Source: Mucor racemosus
Taxonomy: Eukaryota > Mucoromycota > Mucoromycetes > Mucorales > Mucoraceae
DNA length: 64,000 nucleotides
Direction of reading: 5' to 3'
NCBI GenBank assembly: GCA_027405735.1
Contig: JAPEHQ010000006.1
Coordinates: 1,736,001-1,800,000, forward strand
This document shows positions 11,509-23,079 of this stretch, in pieces (position 1 is the first letter of the stretch; each line of letters opens with the position of its first letter). Position numbers and translations under genes: made by a program. The notes under the pieces are model-generated. The model saw only the letters and a list, made by a program, of their open reading frames with translations. It was not told where the DNA came from and did no database searches.

Positions 11509-11819
11509 CTGTACGATTATAACAACCTTTAAATTTCGTTATAGAATGTTACTTGAACGCATAATAAAAGTTGTTGAACAAATTACTCCATGCATTTTGA
11601 TATACAGTATGTCGTATATCTCAGGTTTGATAAATAATACTTAAAAAAGAATACAATTAAAAAAAAACAATTAATGAATCAATTCTTCAACTGCATAATA
11701 AAAACAAGATATCGTTTATTTCGATGTAAAAGTATGGCCTTTTATATTGATTTGATAGTATTGTGGGATACAATTTAAGGTGCGATCGAACCATTAGATA
11801 TGTTTGATAATAATATATG
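11509..11819. repeat. Outer, diverged margin of the left inverted unit
   Basis: From about 11620 the sequence matches, with many differences, the reverse complement of 31227-31430 and also 61020-61200 in direct orientation (GTTTGAT...AATAATA, AAACAAGATATCRTTTATTT). It marks the edge of the R2 family unit. Confidence 0.6.
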
Positions 11820-12125
11820 GATGGAAATGGATCAACCATAATTTAACCGTGCTTGCAAAGCTTATGAATTGCCTTGTTTCAATGCTGCACTAAATGTGCT
11901 TGGATGTTGATTTGATAGCTACTTGATTGATTAACCGCTGGGATAAAATAATATGGTGTTATAATTGCGCTCCAAACGATCTTGGTAATTGCTGAATAAA
12001 CTTAGTACGCTAGGAGTTTCTTATATCCGAAATCAAGACTTTCTACCTCAATACATCTCGTAGTCAATAGATTGTAAGTTGTATTGATACTGTAGAAGAT
12101 GACAACATATGGTGCATGGTGACAT
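11700..12125 (+). repeat. R2 end module, copy 1
   Basis: Module with landmarks GAACCATTAGA, AACCGCTGGGATAAAATA, CGCTAGGAGTTTCTTATATCC and ACTGTAGAAG. Copies: 11700-12125 (+), 16835-17235 (-), 26090-26470 (+), 30920-31345 (-) and 61085-61530 (+). Each 5.3-5.6-kb unit in the 11-31 kb region is therefore bounded by inverted copies. Confidence 0.7.
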
Positions 12126-13557
12126 ACAACAATATATAATTTTAAATACCGAGTGTAGCTTCAACAATTTCAGAGCGCCAAATAAGGTAAAAAACATGAA
12201 TATTTGTACTGGTAATCAATTTTAGCAGAAACTTGCTTTCAAAAACAGTATCCATCCATTTAACATTGTCCCGGCTACAGGTTTTATTAAATAAAGCAAG
12301 AATGGCTACTATAGTGATTGTTTCATAAATTTGAATGATGCAGAAACGGCCAGCTTAAAATTGAGAAAGCGCATTCAAAATGAAAATAAGTCGAGAAAAT
12401 ACTAAGGTATTGCAATGATGGGTATTAAGTAAACTCTACTTTATTTTTCATTCTCTACCAGGATATTTAGTTTTTAGATCGCTGTGAAGACTTTTATTTT
12501 TTTATAAATTTTGTGAGAGTATTTTTTCTGTTATAGAGATACATGAAGGGATGCCTGGTATGCAAAGCTAAAGCCATAGGATAGCACTCACTAGCGTCTA
12601 TCCAACAAATTTTATCTCGTCAAAAAATATTGATTTTTCATTGAGAAAATTGAGATTGAATGATTGATTTTTGGTAATACAAAAAAATGATTCATTTTGG
12701 ACGAGGATATACAAGGGTGAATTTTCGCCGACCAAAAAAAATGATCAAAAAAATTAATATCCCCACTAAAAATAGGGCTACAGCTACGTATAAATACTCA
12801 TTCTGTAGATAATTTTGTTGCGCATAATGTAAAAATAAAATATTTTAGGGTTGCATTTAAATGAAGGGTACTTTTTGATCAAAAACCGCTAAAATTTGAC
12901 ATTAGATTTACTAGGAATTTTATGAGAAAAACATTTTCAAAACCTACACAGATCGATTCAGAATTAAAAACTGAACCCAAGATATTTAATATACTAGTTC
13001 AACTTACTATGCATTTTTGTGAGTAATTAAACATACAAGGTTTTTTTTGGATTTTTTTGGATTTTTTTTCCATTTGAAAACTCTTTTGAATTGAAGCTCA
13101 GTTACATGTGCATGTCTAATTATACAATTTTATATGGTGATATTCGAAATCAGAGCGTGCCCTTATTTTAATAGATAATCAGGAAATAAGAAATGCAAAG
13201 CTATACTTGAGATGCTACAGAATATTGCGAAAAAAATTATTTCAATTCATGTTGGTTTTCCAGCGAGTATGAAGGCTTCAAAAGTGACACACTTGATTTT
13301 ATCCCGCTTAAAAACTCAACCTAAGATACCAAATATCTCGAGATTTTATAAGCTTGCACATAAAGGTTTATAAGCTACTATATATACGGTATACTAAATC
13401 AATCTATCAGAAAATTATTTTGGAATAAAAGATACCAACGTGTATTTGGGTAGAGATATAGATGTATATTTTACTTTTATAAATTATTTAAAATTTGTGA
13501 TTTTGTAGGCTTTTTTGAACCTGGTTATACCTGTTAGACATCCATCAATTGGATATA

Positions 13558-14395
13558 TGCCTACAGAAAAAAAGTATAAGAAAACAATAGGAATTCAACT
13601 AGATAATAAGTGTAGGTGTTTATTATCAGATTAAATTTTACTTGAGGACTTTTAATGAATAAATGTTCTCTTTATATAGTTTTCATCAGAGAGATTAGGT
13701 AAACATCCCTAGGTCCATATATAGCCAATAATGCTTCCTTGTCAGATATAAGTCTTGATAGTAGCCAATTGGTGTATTCATCGAGGTTATGGGCCCTTAA
13801 TCATAATGTTGTAATTAGATCCACATTATGTTGATTGGCCTTTGACTATAAGCCGCTAGGATCGAAGCTCGATATAAAGTTTATCATCAGAGATCAGGGC
13901 CTTATTAGGTAATTAAGGGACAGGGAAGACAACAAGAAAGGAGAGATAAGTTTATTTAGTTAAGAACAATATTCAATAAGGAAAAAGGATGAGAAGATCT
14001 GACGAAGAAAAAATTAATTGATTGTTAACAAAATGTTATCTATTTAAATTTTTTTGTGAGTTGTCTAGCCCATTAAAATGGGAACTAAAGTATATTGTAT
14101 AACGTGTGCTATTTAGGGAATTATTGATGGCTCGGATCAGTTTGGAAATTACTGAAAGTGTGGGCCAGTTAGGGGATTTACTGCGGAAGCGGATGTAATT
14201 TAGGAACTAGAATGATGGATAATTGTTTTTGGATTTATGCCTGATATGTTCATGACACTTATATTAGTATGGATCAGCGTACAGTATATCATTTAGTAGC
14301 TTAATGTCTATGCATGCCAGCTGTATTTTAATTAAGAATCAGATGAAATGGAGATGAATATACTGGATAAGTATGTATATATTCCACAATAATAC
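13558..14395 (+). mobile_element. LTR-like segment inside left arm (long variant)
   Basis: Shares its first and last thirds with the two solo LTRs (GAGGACTTTT, CATCAGAGAGATTAGGTAAA, TGCCAGCTGTA, and the end TATTCCACA). It carries about 390 extra bases in the middle (13885-14260) absent from the 461-bp solo LTRs. The short form may be a deletion derivative. No clear target duplication was seen, so the exact start is uncertain. Confidence 0.6.
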
Positions 14396-14507
14396 CATCT
14401 TATAATTCCCAAGTTAAACCCCATTATTAGATTAATGCTGTACTGTATGTTGATTTTATGGTTTTTACAAGAAGAAATTCAACAAGTCTTTGAATAATTA
14501 ATTATAC

Positions 14508-14700
14508 AGTAGAACCTTAATCTTTGTATGAGATTTCGATACCTGCATATCACACCTTGAGATCTTTAAACAGCCGCGTCCGGACTGTCCGGTGATTTTT
14601 TTCTAGAAATTTACAGCTTAAAAATATTATTAGATGGCCGCATCCTGAGATTGTTCGGCATTTTTTTTGGGAGAGCGACCATTGGCAAAAATGTGCATCA
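14508..14700 (+). repeat. CAGTAGAACC/CCGGAC module, copy 1
   Basis: Begins ACAGTAGAACCTTAAT and contains CCGGACTGTCCGG, an interrupted palindrome that stands out as GC-rich in AT-rich DNA. Other copies: 16630-16815 (+), 26500-26690 (-), 28345-28537 (-) and 61570-61765 (-). Confidence 0.6.
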
Positions 14701-15889
14701 CATTATTCAATTTATAATAAAAAAACCTCTTTTTTAAAACCACATCCAGTGGTTATTTATAAATGAGCCTAAAAAAAATTCTGTGGATATATTCTTTTTT
14801 CTACTAGTTTCAATCTTTTTAATTGAGCTGAAAAAAGTAAATATGATAGTAATTCTATTTTTCATTAAAATTCTTATACCATTTTATTAGATTGCCGTCT
14901 TCTCATTCATGCAGAACTTTTGTTCATAAAGTACTATAATAATTGCAATACAGGTTTATTAATAACAAATTATTTTAGATCAAAAACTAATATGTGACCC
15001 CGATTCTTGATTTAATTTCCTCAATAAATACCCAATAGGTAAATAATATGTATCGTTTTATATGAGTAGCAACTTTGATTTAATTTGTATTGATTACTCA
15101 AATTATATAAATACTGTTTACGTAAGGTAATAAATGTTTTTTTACAGTATCATCGTATTGAAATAAACTAATCTATAATTTAGACTATGAGCTTGCTGTA
15201 GTTTTTCTGCTAAATACCTTAATTCCCTATTTGCTTGAAAGTGTTAAGAGAATAATAAAAAGGTTTGCCAACTCCGTTAAAGAACTGGCAATCAATTTGT
15301 CTTCTTGGTTGTGGTGTAAACGTCTTCACCCAAATTATTACAAAAAAATGGCTCCTATATACTGTATACAGTACAGTGGATAAGATAATCAATCCATATC
15401 AATATGGGTTTTTTAGTACTTATTTATCTGTACCAATAATATTGTTCTCTCTATGATATTAAGACATTCTAATGTCTTGCCTAATAACCATAGTTATGAT
15501 CGTCGTTATACTTGAAAACAAACGTTTTTATAGCTGACAATCATAAATTAAAATAGGAAGTTTAAAAAAGGTAAATTTGTTTAAATTTTATGCGTAATAA
15601 AGTAACATCGTAACATCTATAATCTTAGATTAGGCTTGCATATAAATTTATGGAGTAAGTGTTATTTAAGTTTATGCTCGAGCAACAACAATTGTTGCTG
15701 TAAACATTATAGCTATAATAAACATATTTACAAATGATGATGATAATCGTAAATATATTGGTGCTTGTATTATGTATTGTTCTACATAAACAGCGCATTG
15801 AATTGTATTATCTATAATCTATATTAATAAAAACAAATGCAATTTAAAAACCTATTTCAGTAAGAAAAATACAATGGAATTTTGAGAAT

Positions 15890-16480
15890 GGCACAATGCT
15901 CATGTACAGACCAATTTGTGCGCATACGATCAGCTCATTATGCCGATGGTCAGATTTCTTATTATGCACAAGCAAATAGGGATAATGATATGCTTATGGG
16001 CAATTCTACTATTATTATCGTTTTCCAACCGTGTGAAATTATATACCAGAAGAAAGATGAAAGTTTATTATTACAAAATATTATTAAATTATATATAGCA
16101 AACGACGTCACTCAGAATCCTTTGATCTAATCTTTTTCCTGATTCTTTCCACAAACAACTTTGGTTTAAAAACCCGCTTTCTGTTTTGATTCCATCTTTT
16201 GACATACCATGGTACATCTACATCTTGCTCCATGACATTATGCACACATGGGATCATGGGATTAATGTCGTGCACATGGACAGAATCTATAATTCTGCAC
16301 ATACAGACTTTTCGTTGTGCTCGTGTGCAGTTTCTTTTGTTGTGCCCGTGTGCATCTTGTTATCTTTTTAGCCATATTCAGTGGACACAACAGCTCAGGC
16401 TATAGTGTGCAGCACACCTGGGCACAGCAGAATCATTTTGTGCAGCACAGGTCGGTCATAATGCTTTTATATATAAATCC
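15890..16480 (+). repeat. GCACA/TGTGC-rich module, copy 1 (with insert)
   Basis: Dense TGTGC and GCACA words such as GTGCTCGTGTGCAG and GTGCCCGTGTGCATC. It recurs at 26853-27165 (-), 57236-57560 (-) and 61880-62240 (-). This copy is interrupted by 16013-16238. Confidence 0.7.
16013..16238. repeat. 226-bp segment present only in the left arm
   Basis: The left arm reads ...CTACTATTAT|TATCGTTTTCC, whereas the right arm runs directly from CTACTATTAT into GCACACATGGG. Either an insertion here or a deletion in the other arm. No terminal repeats or coding potential were recognised. Confidence 0.65.
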
Positions 16481-16629
16481 TTTAAATTTGTGATTTTATG
16501 GACTTTTTTGAATCTGGTTGTATTTTCTTATACTTTTCAAGTTAAATCCGCTATTAGGCTAATAACGTTGTACTATCATAGGTTGTATTTATGCTTTACT
16601 TAAAGTAAGCCTTTGAATAATTAATAGCA

Positions 16630-17235
16630 ATACAGTCAAATCATAATTTTTGTATGAAATTTCGATACCTGCATCTTATAGCTGTTGGGAATATTTAAAC
16701 AACCGCGTCCGGGCTGTCCGATAATTCTTTCGAGAGATTTAAAGCTGGGAAATATTATTAGGTGGCCACTTCCTGAGATTGTTCGGCTTTTTTGGAAGAG
16801 TGATTATTGGCAAAAATATGAATCATATATTATGTTGTATGCCACCAAGTACCATATGTTGTATCTTCTACAGTATCAATACATCTTACAATCTATTGAT
16901 TACGACATGTATTATTGAAGTTGAAAGTCTTGATATCGGATACAAGAAACTCCTAGCGTAATAAGTTTAATCCAGTAATTACCAAGATCGCTTGGACCTC
17001 AATTATGGCACCATATTATTTTATCCCAGCAGTTAATCAATCAAGTAGCTCTCAAATTAACATCCAAGCACATTTAGCGCAGCATTGAAACAAGATAACT
17101 CACAAGCTCTGCAAGCATGGTTAAATTATGATTGATCCATTTCAATCCATAGATTACTATCAAACAGATCTAACGGTTCAATAGTGCCTTAAATTACATC
17201 TCCAAATTTCAATGTCAAATCAATATAAAAGGCCA
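16630..17235 (-). repeat. Inner end of left R2 unit (CCGGAC module plus reversed end module)
   Basis: Contains a second CCGGAC module (16630-16815; here CCGGGCTGTCC) and a reversed copy of the end module (16835-17235: GTATCAATACATCTTACAATC, GAAACTCCTAGCG). It matches 26090-26690 in inverted orientation, but with clearly more differences than the 11820-16412 arm. Confidence 0.65.
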
Positions 17236-18779
17236 TGCAGTGGAATTACATACTAAAAATGCTTGATAATAATAAAACAACCTAATTTCCAAGTTGCGCT
17301 CATAAAATATGATGCCACTTGAAATGTGAAAACAATAATAAACAAACGCCTCAATTGAACACAATAACAAATGCATACTAAAAATATGAAATATCTTTTT
17401 GAACCATACATGTCGTGTAGATGATAGTTCCCTTGATCGCAGTGCAATCAATTACACAAATGACATATATATCAAAATAGGATTCTATCCAAATTAATAA
17501 TAAAAATAAACAAAGATATCAATCTAGTCAACTGCTCATCTATATTGAAGTTGTATTATTAGCATAAATAAGTTTCAAGCATATAAAAATTATCCCTTAA
17601 TTCAAGGTTACATAAAATAGATATAAAAATAATAAGCAGCCATTTTTCAAAAGGTCCATATTGTGACGCTTGACATCAATCCCTTATGGTCAATGGTCCA
17701 CATGATTTACCTCTTAAAATATTAAATCAATAACAATGTACTCAAAACTAGAAGATTACTAAGTATAAACCCATTTAAGTCCGATGGTACAGTATCCAAG
17801 TTCCCCAAATCACTATAAATACCTTCATACTTTTTCAATTATTTTAAATCTTCAGAAATCTTTTGTGATAAAAACTTTAGCTGATTATAATTGTATTTTT
17901 ACTGCTTTTATTTTTATATTTCTTTTATTTTAGTAAAAAACATCGATCGTTATTTACTGAAATAATATAATTAATAACGAAGATAATTTGAATGGTTTGA
18001 AGGAGATGAGCAGATGTGAGTTACTCTGATTCAACAGAATTGCTTTATTGACGAGATATATCAATTTGAAATTTGGGGTTTGAAAGAGTTATGCCCATGT
18101 TCTTCTTTTGGGGACTAAACGGGAACAACGACAACAGCCTGTTTGGCAACACTAGAAGTATATTATATGTTATGTCAATATCATATCCTAGGCCGCACAT
18201 TCAAGGTCGCAGTCAATATTCGGTGTTATAGTAAATTAACAGGTGTCCACGTTGATTCACATGCGTCTTAGTAAATTGGTGTAATGTTTTTAGATAGTAA
18301 TTCTGTGTAATAGCTATAATAAAAAGTATCTGAATACATCCTCTGGATGTATTGTTAATAAAAAGTGTAATATTTTGGCAAGATTATTTCTTAAGACGAC
18401 CGTTTTGACATTTCACTTTTTTCTTCCCTACTCTTTCCTCAGCTCTTTTATTTACGTTTAAAACTACAACAAAATGACTAGCGTTTTTTTATAAACTAAA
18501 ATCAAGTAGCAGGTACAAGTACATGTTTTTCCTGTTGTTTATTTGAAAATAAATTATTAACTGTAAATGTTGTTAGGGCGCGTTATAATATCTTTTTTGA
18601 AAAAAAAAAAGCATCCAGGACTTAATTATTTTGTTCCATTATCTACGTTATAATCAATGCTTTTTTCGTCTAAAGTCGACATCTACCTGGAAAGAAATTG
18701 GTGATTATAAAAGTATGTATAGTATTGACTTGATTTGAATAAATAAATAAACTTATGTTAGTCTATTTAGTTTCTAAAA
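17236..18779. other. AT-rich stretch without recognised features
   Basis: No gene, RNA or repeat copy was recognised. The 78-residue frame at 17215-17451 is not supported by any motif. Confidence 0.4.
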
Positions 18780-20545
18780 AGCATTTGTTTCTATTTAGTG
18801 GCCAACAGCTAAGAAGAGGAAAACAAGATGTTGTCTTGTATATCACTACCAAGTATCAAAGGCGCACAATAATTATCACTTATTAGCTTGTTATTAATAA
18901 TTGATTTTACTAATAAATCAATTGTATAGGTCAGAAGTAAGTTTGTTCTTGTAAAGCATTGAATAAATTGGCTTGGGACAAAGAAGGTAAAAAGAAGGCA
19001 GCAATAGGTTCCAACAATGATGGCCATGTTTATGTTTGTAATATTGGAGAGATAAGACTAAAAATTAATGTAAATTATCTCTAGCGCAATAACTATAAGT
19101 TAAAACTATATTATCATCATATAAACTACCACACAATATCAATATATATAAACTGTGGAACAGACAGAGCTATTTACGGAAAAAAGTATAAAAAAAAAAT
19201 AGGAATTCGACTAGATAACATTATGGTTTTATTATCAAGTTAAATTCTACTTGAGGACTTTTGTAGTAAATAAATGTCCTCTTTATATAGTTTTCATCAG
19301 AGAGATTAGGTAAACATTCCTAGGTCTATACATAGCCAATCATACCCCTTGTCAGGTATAAATCTTGATAGTAACCAATCGGTGTATTCATAGAGTTTAT
19401 GGGTTCTTGATCATAATGGTGTGATTAAATCCACATTATGTTGATTGGTCTTTAACTATAAGTTGCTAGGATAGAAGCCTGGTAGAAAATTTATATTAGT
19501 ATAAATCAGCATATATCATTTAGTAGTGTAATGTCTATTCATGCCAGCTGTACTTTAATTGAGAATCAGATAAAATGGAGATCAATATAGTGCATGAATG
19601 TGTACATATTCCACATAAACATTTACAGTAATAAGCTTAAATCAAGTGGGTACAGCATCGTAAATTCTTGAAAAAGTTCTAAAGTATAATAAAATCTCTT
19701 ATTTTTAAGACTTACAAGGCTTCTAAGCGGAATATTAATTTAGAAAATTATTTTTGTCCAGATCATCAATTTTGACATTTTTTAATTTTTTTTTTTTTGG
19801 TTTTGCAAATCTAGAGTTAATTATACTACCAATTATAAAAACAAAAAGTATACACATATACAGAATTCAGCGCTCTATTTGCTCAATAAAAAACAATAAA
19901 CATTTTTATTGCAAAATATTACATGAAAATCCTTTAATCAAAAAACCGTTTTTGGGCCAAAAGTACAAAGTTTCATTACTTAACATTTAATATTAAGCTT
20001 TTATAAAATGTGTATTAGTCATAGCTACAATTTTCTCTCATAATGTAGTATATTTAAACGTTGATTTTGGTATCAAAATTTGATTTTTCTGTTTTTTGAT
20101 CAAAATCATGTGTGTTGGTAAGGATAAAATGAGCCCCGAAAATGTCCGCTACAAAAACTGAATTTTCAGACCGTATGTGGTTAAATATAAGAAAAGTTAA
20201 AAAAAACTACTTTTTTTTAAGAAAAGCTTAGATATATCATAGTATAAGAGACTTAGCCGTTCAATCTTGCTATGCTCAATTACAGCGTCGCTCTACGGGC
20301 TCGCTTTTGCAATTTTTTAATAAATGTATGATATGACAGACGGTGTTTCTGGTAGAGAATGTGGGTTTCTATGATAACAGATATTGCCTATTGTATTTAG
20401 TTAATGGTTCATGTGCTGTAATGCTGCTTTTACATTGGCTGAAATGTGCAATTTAGCAAGGTTTTAAATGCGCTAAATAATGTAAAGCCTTGAAAATCCT
20501 TTTCTATGTGTGTTGTTTCTATCTTTTAGTTTCCATATTCCAAGA
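18780..20545 (-). repeat. R2 distal segment, reversed copy, split by a solo LTR
   Basis: Matches the reverse complement of about 58320-59520 (landmarks TTGGCTTGGGACAAAGAAGG, CGTATGTGGTTAAATA, CTACGGGCTCGCTTTTGCAA, GCATTACAGC on the other strand). Continuity is broken exactly by the solo LTR 19154-19615. Confidence 0.75.
19154..19615 (+). mobile_element. Solo LTR with 5-bp target duplication
   Basis: 462-bp element starting TGTGGAA and ending TTCCACA, a 7-bp perfect terminal inverted repeat of TG...CA type. It is flanked by TAAAC at 19149-19153 and 19616-19620. The related 57-59 kb copy lacks the insert. These are the hallmarks of a solo LTR left by recombination of an LTR retrotransposon; no internal region remains. 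Confidence 0.85.
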
Positions 20546-21369
20546 ATAAATCCTGCTTTTTTGATAGTCAGACATACAGCAAAACTTTAAGAAGTGCTAC
20601 ACAAATAGTTATTGTTCACTTAATAACTTGAATTTTACAAAGAAACAATAGAAAAGAACGTATAAACCGCTATAAACCTATGAGGAATAGACATTGAGAG
20701 CTCGTTTACATGCTAGCTTCAATAGAATTCATCATTGAATCCATAGGAATAATATTTTTCCATTTTTACGTGTATTCAGGAGAAAGTAAATATTACGTCA
20801 GATATTCATTAAAATACAACAAGACGCGATAAAAAATTTTTTTGCTCTTCTTTACTGTATAATACTAATATAGTTTTTCTTATGGTAAGCTTGTTCTCTT
20901 TATCGTTTGCACGCAACACTCAACTTATAGTTATAACCTAAATAGATGTTGTTCCGGTATTGTCGAACGGTGTTTTGACATTTTAAACGGCTTTCAAAAA
21001 AGTTCAATAATCCTAAAAGATAAGTATCAAGAAGTGTTTATTAAAAGCAACGAAATATAATGTTATTCTTTCTGTGGCAAACAAATATTTGTCATAAGAA
21101 TAATCCTTTTCGTTGTACTTATAGAATTTGTTTACTCACTTCTTTTACTTAGTTGGCAATCACCATAATTTTGCTGACTGTCCGAATGACCAGTTGCTGA
21201 TTCTCTAGTACTTGATGCTTTCTACTCTTTACTGATTTTCAATGCACTCTTCAGTATATTGATTCTGGATCTTGAGTTCCGCGTGGCTGCTTTTGGCTTG
21301 GTTATTATGTGAAGATCTCTCTGCTTATTGTTGTCGTGATAATTAGTTCCACTTGGCTATTCTACCAAC
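20546..21369. other. AT-rich stretch without recognised features
   Basis: Nothing identifiable as a gene or repeat copy. It contains a run of short direct words only. Confidence 0.35.
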
Positions 21370-22690
21370 TGGCGTATAATGGATTACAGAAAGGTTCGGC
21401 TTGGCTAAACTCATGATGTACAACTTCTGGTCTCATCTAGAGCGAGCTGGGAGCTTTGGGGTTGTATTCTCTCAGCGTATGTGTGGTGAAAATCTGTGCC
21501 GGTAATTTGGGGCGAAGTCCTTTGTCAATTCTGATAACTGGTTTAGCTATTGGTTTTTTTATAAAAAGGTGCTCCGGCCTCTTTTTTTGATGGCAATTTA
21601 AGTGGGCCATTGGTGGTTTTCATTCTGAAGAGAAGATTTAAGGTGTATATGCTCATGTCAACTGCAGTAGGTATCTGTTCTAAATGGGTGAAAAAGAAGC
21701 TGGTAGCAAGGCTGTTGGTCTGGTTTAAGGTCTGTTTGCATATCAATCAAGCTTTGGTTGTTTGCACTTATATTTTGGTTTTCATTCAATGTTTCAAGCA
21801 TTACTTTTCTTATTTTGCTATCTCAAATATCTCACAATTATAACGAGAATTAGATCTTGTGAATATTGCTCATGATTAGCATGCATTTTGCTTGTTGCTA
21901 AATATCATCCACTTACTTTGTTTGCCGGTATTCTTGATTGACTTCAATAGATATTGTTAGCTCTACTGATTGTACAAAAAAAACCCTTATTCATGATTTC
22001 CGTTTTTAAGCATTTTCCTGAAAAGTTCAATCTTTTTGTGATAAATTTCTTCAAAAGCCATTTAAAAAATCCAATCAGTAGGGTTAAAAATATCCATTGA
22101 AGTCAATCAGCATACCAGCAAACAAAGCAAGTTGGTAATAATTAGTAACAAGCAAAATGTATGTTAGTCATGAGTAGTTGAAGCTTGATTCATGCATTTT
22201 TAGAACCAAAAGGTATTTGAGGTAGTAAAATAAGTGCGACAGTGTTTGAAGCATTGAATGAAGGCCAAAGTATCTGATCAAATAATCAAAGCTTGGTTGA
22301 TATACAGACATTCTGCGAACCGGATTAATGGTTTTTGTTATTGGCGACTAATAGCTCATTTAGGCAGGTATTTATTACTGTAGTTTTCATGAGTAGATGC
22401 ATTTTATTTCGGATAATAAAGTTGAACGCTGCCTTTGGTCTGCTTGATTAATATCAAAGGGGGGCAGGTAGTTATGCTGTACAGTAGGTGCGAAGGCCAA
22501 TAGTTAAGCTGGTAATTCTAGTGCTTGATAAAGGAATTAGCTTTGAATTGCTGGTATAATAGATGGGATCCATGCATACCTAGAGGATGCAACTCTGGAG
22601 TTCTTGGTTTTATCTAGGTGTTGCCATTAGAAGTACCTGGGTGGATCCAAGGCAAATCCTGTAATCCATCATACGTTAGCAGTGGCTAGC
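21370..22690. repeat. Imperfect 1.3-kb foldback
   Basis: The two halves are diverged reverse complements around about 22020. Examples: GTATAATGGATTACAG (21375) pairs with the complement of CTGTAATCCATCATAC (about 22659), TCAATCAAGCTTTGGTTGTTT with AATCAAAGCTTGGTTGATA, and ACTTTGTTTGCCGGTATTC with its partner near 22110. The arms are about 600 bp with many differences. No coding frame. Confidence 0.65.
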
Positions 22691-23005
22691 GTAGTCAAGC
22701 GTGAGGTCTTTACCATTCCAATGATTTTGTAGTGGGGTTAAAGCATATTACTGGTCTCAAGCGAAACAAAGTATGATAGCTACAAATTGATAAAAAGAAA
22801 TTTCTAAGGCACCACCCCTTATGTATTGACAAAAATTGTAAGAGCAGCATTTTTTCGAGGCTCAAACCTTCGAGTGTCCAGCTATTGATCATCACCTTGG
22901 CTTCCGATAGTGCAGTAATATATTTATAATTGACATGAATGTCTATCTGGCCTAGCACACTCACTTTAACGGTTCTTTATGGATTGGTTTCGGAGTATAA
23001 CTGAA

Positions 23006-23073
23006 GTAATGGAATGGCTGGCATGTGCTTCTCTTTATTGAGAATGTGAGTGGATTCGATCCCCATCCATTAC
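23006..23073 (+). other. tRNA-like sequence (possible tRNA-derived SINE head)
   Basis: A perfect 7-bp acceptor-like pair, GTAATGG (23006) with CCATTAC (23067-23073), encloses a good internal B box, GGATTCGATCCCC (23052-23064). The A box is poor, the D arm does not fold properly and the total is only 68 nt. I do not consider it a functional tRNA. Confidence 0.3.
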
Positions 23074-23079
23074 CTAAAT

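Larger units (their letters stand above)
11820..16412 (+). repeat. Left arm of large inverted duplication
   Basis: Almost base-for-base identical to the reverse complement of 26853-31226; the outer part obeys left + right = about 43,045. Identity was checked by eye at about ten points including 11881, 12600, 13021, 13621, 15265 and 15900. A 226-bp insert (16013-16238) and a 36-bp extra segment near 16413-16448 are the main differences. The arm has no gene-sized frame. The small frames at 15265-15456 and 15882-16130 recur in the other arm only because the DNA is duplicated. An LTR-like segment lies inside at 13558-14395. Confidence 0.85.

Noticed and set aside
15265..15456. 63-residue frame present twice with identical sequence (mirror at 27589-27780)
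   Set aside because: Conservation is fully explained by the inverted duplication; no motif, no codon bias and no evidence of selection.
23006..23073. Functional tRNA gene
   Set aside because: Too short, poor A box and no proper D or anticodon arm despite the perfect acceptor-like pair.
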